Under the pieces are notes generated by a model. The model was not told where the DNA came from. It saw only the letters and a program-made list of their open reading frames with translations, and ran no database searches. From the NCBI GenBank assembly GCA_964637725.1, contig CAZWXH010000039.1, forward strand, positions 1 to 15,455: a stretch of 15,455 nt of DNA. Reading direction: 5' to 3'. This stretch comes from CAZWXH01 sp964637725. GTDB lineage: Bacteria > Bacillota_I > Bacilli_A > Erysipelotrichales > Coprobacillaceae. Shown here piece by piece: positions 13,434 to 15,455 of this stretch. A program made the position numbers and the translations under genes. Numbering within the stretch: the stretch's first letter is position 1; every line of letters starts with the position of its first letter.

Positions 13434-15140
13434 CTATAAAACATATCCTATTTGAGTTATTAAATTATTAATTTCACTTTTAGTAAGAGTGGGTTCTATC
13501 GGCACTAAATCATATCCAGGAGTTGAAAATTGTTCATTATTAGACATTGTAATAATAACTCCCTTATCTCTTATGAGAAAGCCATTATGAGACACATAGT
13601 AATCAATTCCTAAGGATTCATGGTGTTTCCAAGATAAACCATTGACATCTTGATATGTATTCATAGTATCATTTACCATATCAAGACTTGGATAGACCTC
13701 CACACACAAATATCCTAACTCTTGTTCTTCAGAAGTCTTCACTGTACTTCTATAAACTACCCAATAACCATCTCTCACTTTTTCATCAATCAGTTTATGA
13801 CCTTTTTCTTTTGCGTAATTCTCTATCTTGTCTTCTATATTATCTTTTAACATCAAACCTTCTTTAACAAATTCTTTTTGTTCAAAAGGAACAGATAATA
13901 GTGGATCATAATTTTGATCAAGATAAGGAATCCCTATTATTGCAATACACATTACGACTAACACTGTAAACTCAATTCCATAAAAATATGATTTTTCATA
14001 CTTCATATCTTTATCATAGACTCCATTATTAATTTTAGAATAATAATTCATTCTTCTTTTCATTTGACGATACGATTCTATAAACTTTTTACTACTCCAA
14101 TTATAAACAACAGCAATAAGGGAAATAACAATACAAAATGAAATAAAATAAGATAGTTCTAAGTTCTCATTTTGAATCAATGGTTGAAAAATAGTCTTAG
14201 ATACAAATTCATAGCATCCTTGTAAAAAGCCATATATTTTTTCACCAAAAGAAGATGTTAGAACAGTTTTTAAAGTAAATGTATCCGTATATGTAAACAT
14301 TCTTATAAAAGTCCAAACAGCAGCTGCCGAAAAAAAGATTGGCTTCGCAAAAGAGCCTAATAGGTTTTTTAAAGTATTAAGAATTGAAAAAGCAATAAGT
14401 TTAATCTTTTGAAAAGTATCTAGTTTTTTAAAAGAACTTTCAACTTGTCGATAAGAATAAAATATCTGGATATACGCTTGAAAGTATTTATCAAAGAAAT
14501 CCTTGTTTTTTCGCTTTAAATTCCTTTTAAGTGAATATTGAATATATTTCCAACTATCATCTTGTTGACACTGTAAAACTTCATAACACTTTTCTATAGT
14601 TAATTCCTTTTCTACTAAAGAAGTCTTTTCTTTTTCTTTCTTTTCATTTCTTATCATTGATACAATATATAATATAGAAAACATAATCACAAATAGAGTT
14701 TTTGCTCCAAGAATATAGAAACCTTGTAAAAATTCTTGTTCATTAATACCAATTAACTCTGCCCCGCTCATCCCAACAAACACAGAAAATAAAGAGTCAT
14801 ATACACTTGTTCCCCATTGGATCATCCAGTTTTGTAATCCAATCATTGCTTCACCCATTATCGCATTTAACCAATACAAGATAGATGCTAAAATCAATGA
14901 TCCCGTAATTAAAAATAAAATCGCAAATATTATCATTCCGATAATCCCAATTATTTTTAAAATATGATCCATTATCACTTGATATTGATAATGTGTAGCT
15001 TGAACTTTTGAAGTATTTCTTTCTTTAATCTGTTGATATGCTTGAGTTAATTCTTCATTATCATCTTTTTCTTTTATTTTTTGATAGATAGAGTCTACAA
15101 TCTTTTGATTCTTAAAATCAAGTAATTCTATATACGTCAT
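13434..15140 (-). CDS. Large multi-pass membrane protein of unknown function
   Basis: 568 residues; I recognise no family. A polar, probably helical N-terminal region (1-50; QKIKEKDDNEELTQAYQQIKE) comes first. Hydrophobic segments follow at about 62-90, 146-163, 262-282, 330-347 and 388-405, with a possible amphipathic stretch at 113-130. A very basic cytoplasmic-looking loop lies at about 164-250 (RNEKKEKEK, KRNLKRKNK) and another at 350-382. The last 160 residues (406-568) form a soluble alpha/beta-looking domain, probably outside the cell, with YWVVYRSTVK, LGYLCVEVYP and GFLIRDKGVIITMS. No catalytic motif is evident. AAGGGG lies four bases before the ATG. It ends in its own terminator and is apparently monocistronic. 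The plan (helices plus a C-terminal outside domain) is loosely like the two sigma-linked proteins, but there is no visible sequence match. Confidence 0.85.
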   Translation of the reverse strand: MTYIELLDFKNQKIVDSIYQKIKEKDDNEELTQAYQQIKERNTSKVQATHYQYQVIMDHILKIIGIIGMIIFAILFLITGSLILASILYWLNAIMGEAMIGLQNWMIQWGTSVYDSLFSVFVGMSGAELIGINEQEFLQGFYILGAKTLFVIMFSILYIVSMIRNEKKEKEKTSLVEKELTIEKCYEVLQCQQDDSWKYIQYSLKRNLKRKNKDFFDKYFQAYIQIFYSYRQVESSFKKLDTFQKIKLIAFSILNTLKNLLGSFAKPIFFSAAAVWTFIRMFTYTDTFTLKTVLTSSFGEKIYGFLQGCYEFVSKTIFQPLIQNENLELSYFISFCIVISLIAVVYNWSSKKFIESYRQMKRRMNYYSKINNGVYDKDMKYEKSYFYGIEFTVLVVMCIAIIGIPYLDQNYDPLLSVPFEQKEFVKEGLMLKDNIEDKIENYAKEKGHKLIDEKVRDGYWVVYRSTVKTSEEQELGYLCVEVYPSLDMVNDTMNTYQDVNGLSWKHHESLGIDYYVSHNGFLIRDKGVIITMSNNEQFSTPGYDLVPIEPTLTKSEINNLITQIGYVL

Positions 15141-15156
15141 AATTCCCCTTCTTTCT

Positions 15157-15171
15157 ATGATATTTTATCAT
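15157..15171 (-). promoter_or_regulatory. Inverted repeat over a possible -10 of the 568-aa gene
   Basis: ATGATA-TTT-TATCAT is a perfect 6+3+6 inverted repeat 17-31 bases before the ATG. The minus-strand hexamer TAAAAT (15162-15167), preceded by TGA, sits in its centre and could be an extended -10; the -35 is weak. It could be an operator, but short palindromes arise easily in DNA this AT-rich. Confidence 0.3.
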
Positions 15172-15276
15172 ATTCTAGAAACATAATCTATTTATTAAAT
15201 TGAAGTTAAAAAGTATGATAATAATAAATCATAATTCACTTCTTCTTTCATATGTTATATGTAGGAGGATACAAGA

Positions 15277-15455
15277 ATGCATGAAAAAAACAATGAATAT
15301 ATCTCTCAATTAAAGTTAGATGATTTTCAAATACTTTTAAAAGAATTTGAAATTGAGCTAGATGAAACAACAGAGAAAGCCGTATTATCAATTATACAAA
15401 ATAATCAGTTTGCATTAATTCATGATCAATATCAATTTGTATTAGAAAATTATAT
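15277..15455 (+). CDS. Hypothetical protein, N-terminal 59 residues only
   Basis: Partial gene, open to the window edge. It starts at the ATG at 15277 with GGAGG eight bases upstream (AGGAGG at 15263-15268). The visible part is charged and helical: MHEKNNEYISQLKLDDF, then LLKEFEIELDETTEKAVLSII and a region rich in Asn and Gln. There is no signal peptide or membrane segment. The helix-turn-helix-like spacing is reminiscent of small Firmicute proteins such as YqfT (DUF2624), but this is a loose resemblance and the full length is unknown. An overlapping ATG four bases later is in another frame. The gene is divergent from the 568-aa membrane protein gene, across a 136-base AT-rich gap. Confidence 0.65.
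   Translation, partial: MHEKNNEYISQLKLDDFQILLKEFEIELDETTEKAVLSIIQNNQFALIHDQYQFVLENY

Noticed and set aside
15172..15276. Promoter for the partial gene at 15277 (TTGAAG with TAATAA)
   Set aside because: Spacing is 13 or 16 bases depending on register and neither gives a convincing -10; too AT-rich to call.

Overview
The window reads as chromosomal DNA from an AT-rich (roughly 30% GC), endospore-forming Firmicute. Support: a gpr-spoIIP sporulation pair divergent from rpsT (an order also known from Bacillus), a methylerythritol-phosphate pathway ispG, strong AGGAGG-type ribosome binding sites, and A/T-ending codons throughout. The style suggests a gut Erysipelotrichia/Coprobacillus-type lineage, but that is an impression, not a result. 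No phage genes, insertion sequences, CRISPR array, tRNA or rRNA were seen, and no gene-free stretch exceeds 300 bases.

Layout. Positions 1-767 (minus) hold a Cof-type HAD phosphatase cut by the window edge. Positions 850-1701 hold an unrecognised 283-residue protein, probably expressed by read-through from the pyrimidine-nucleoside phosphorylase gene (1753-3054, minus). Next on the minus strand come fmt (methionyl-tRNA formyltransferase, 3198-4151), a 99-residue two-helix membrane protein in the slot yqxA occupies in Bacillus (4173-4472), spoIIP (4469-5179) and gpr (5243-6211). On the plus strand follow rpsT (6334-6594) and an M3-family oligoendopeptidase F (6675-8450).

Positions 8463-11489 (minus) are the most unusual block. 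An ECF-type sigma factor gene is translationally coupled to a 411-residue seven-helix membrane protein, and a diverged paralogue of that membrane protein lies just upstream behind a terminator. This looks like a signalling cassette with unknown input. It is followed on the plus strand by ispG (11608-12666) and a two-repeat DUF2798 membrane protein (12846-13328). The DUF2798 leader has a promoter, a perfect palindrome and a strong terminator hairpin ahead of the start codon, so it is probably regulated. A 568-residue membrane protein of unknown function (13434-15140, minus) and the start of another unknown gene (15277 onward, plus) close the window.

How the genes work together. Gpr degrades small acid-soluble spore proteins at germination, and SpoIIP hydrolyses peptidoglycan during engulfment. 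Fmt, S20, the nucleoside phosphorylase, PepF and IspG are housekeeping functions. The genome is compact: several stop codons lie inside the terminator hairpin of their own gene, convergent genes share one bidirectional terminator, and the pyn promoter overlaps the fmt terminator.
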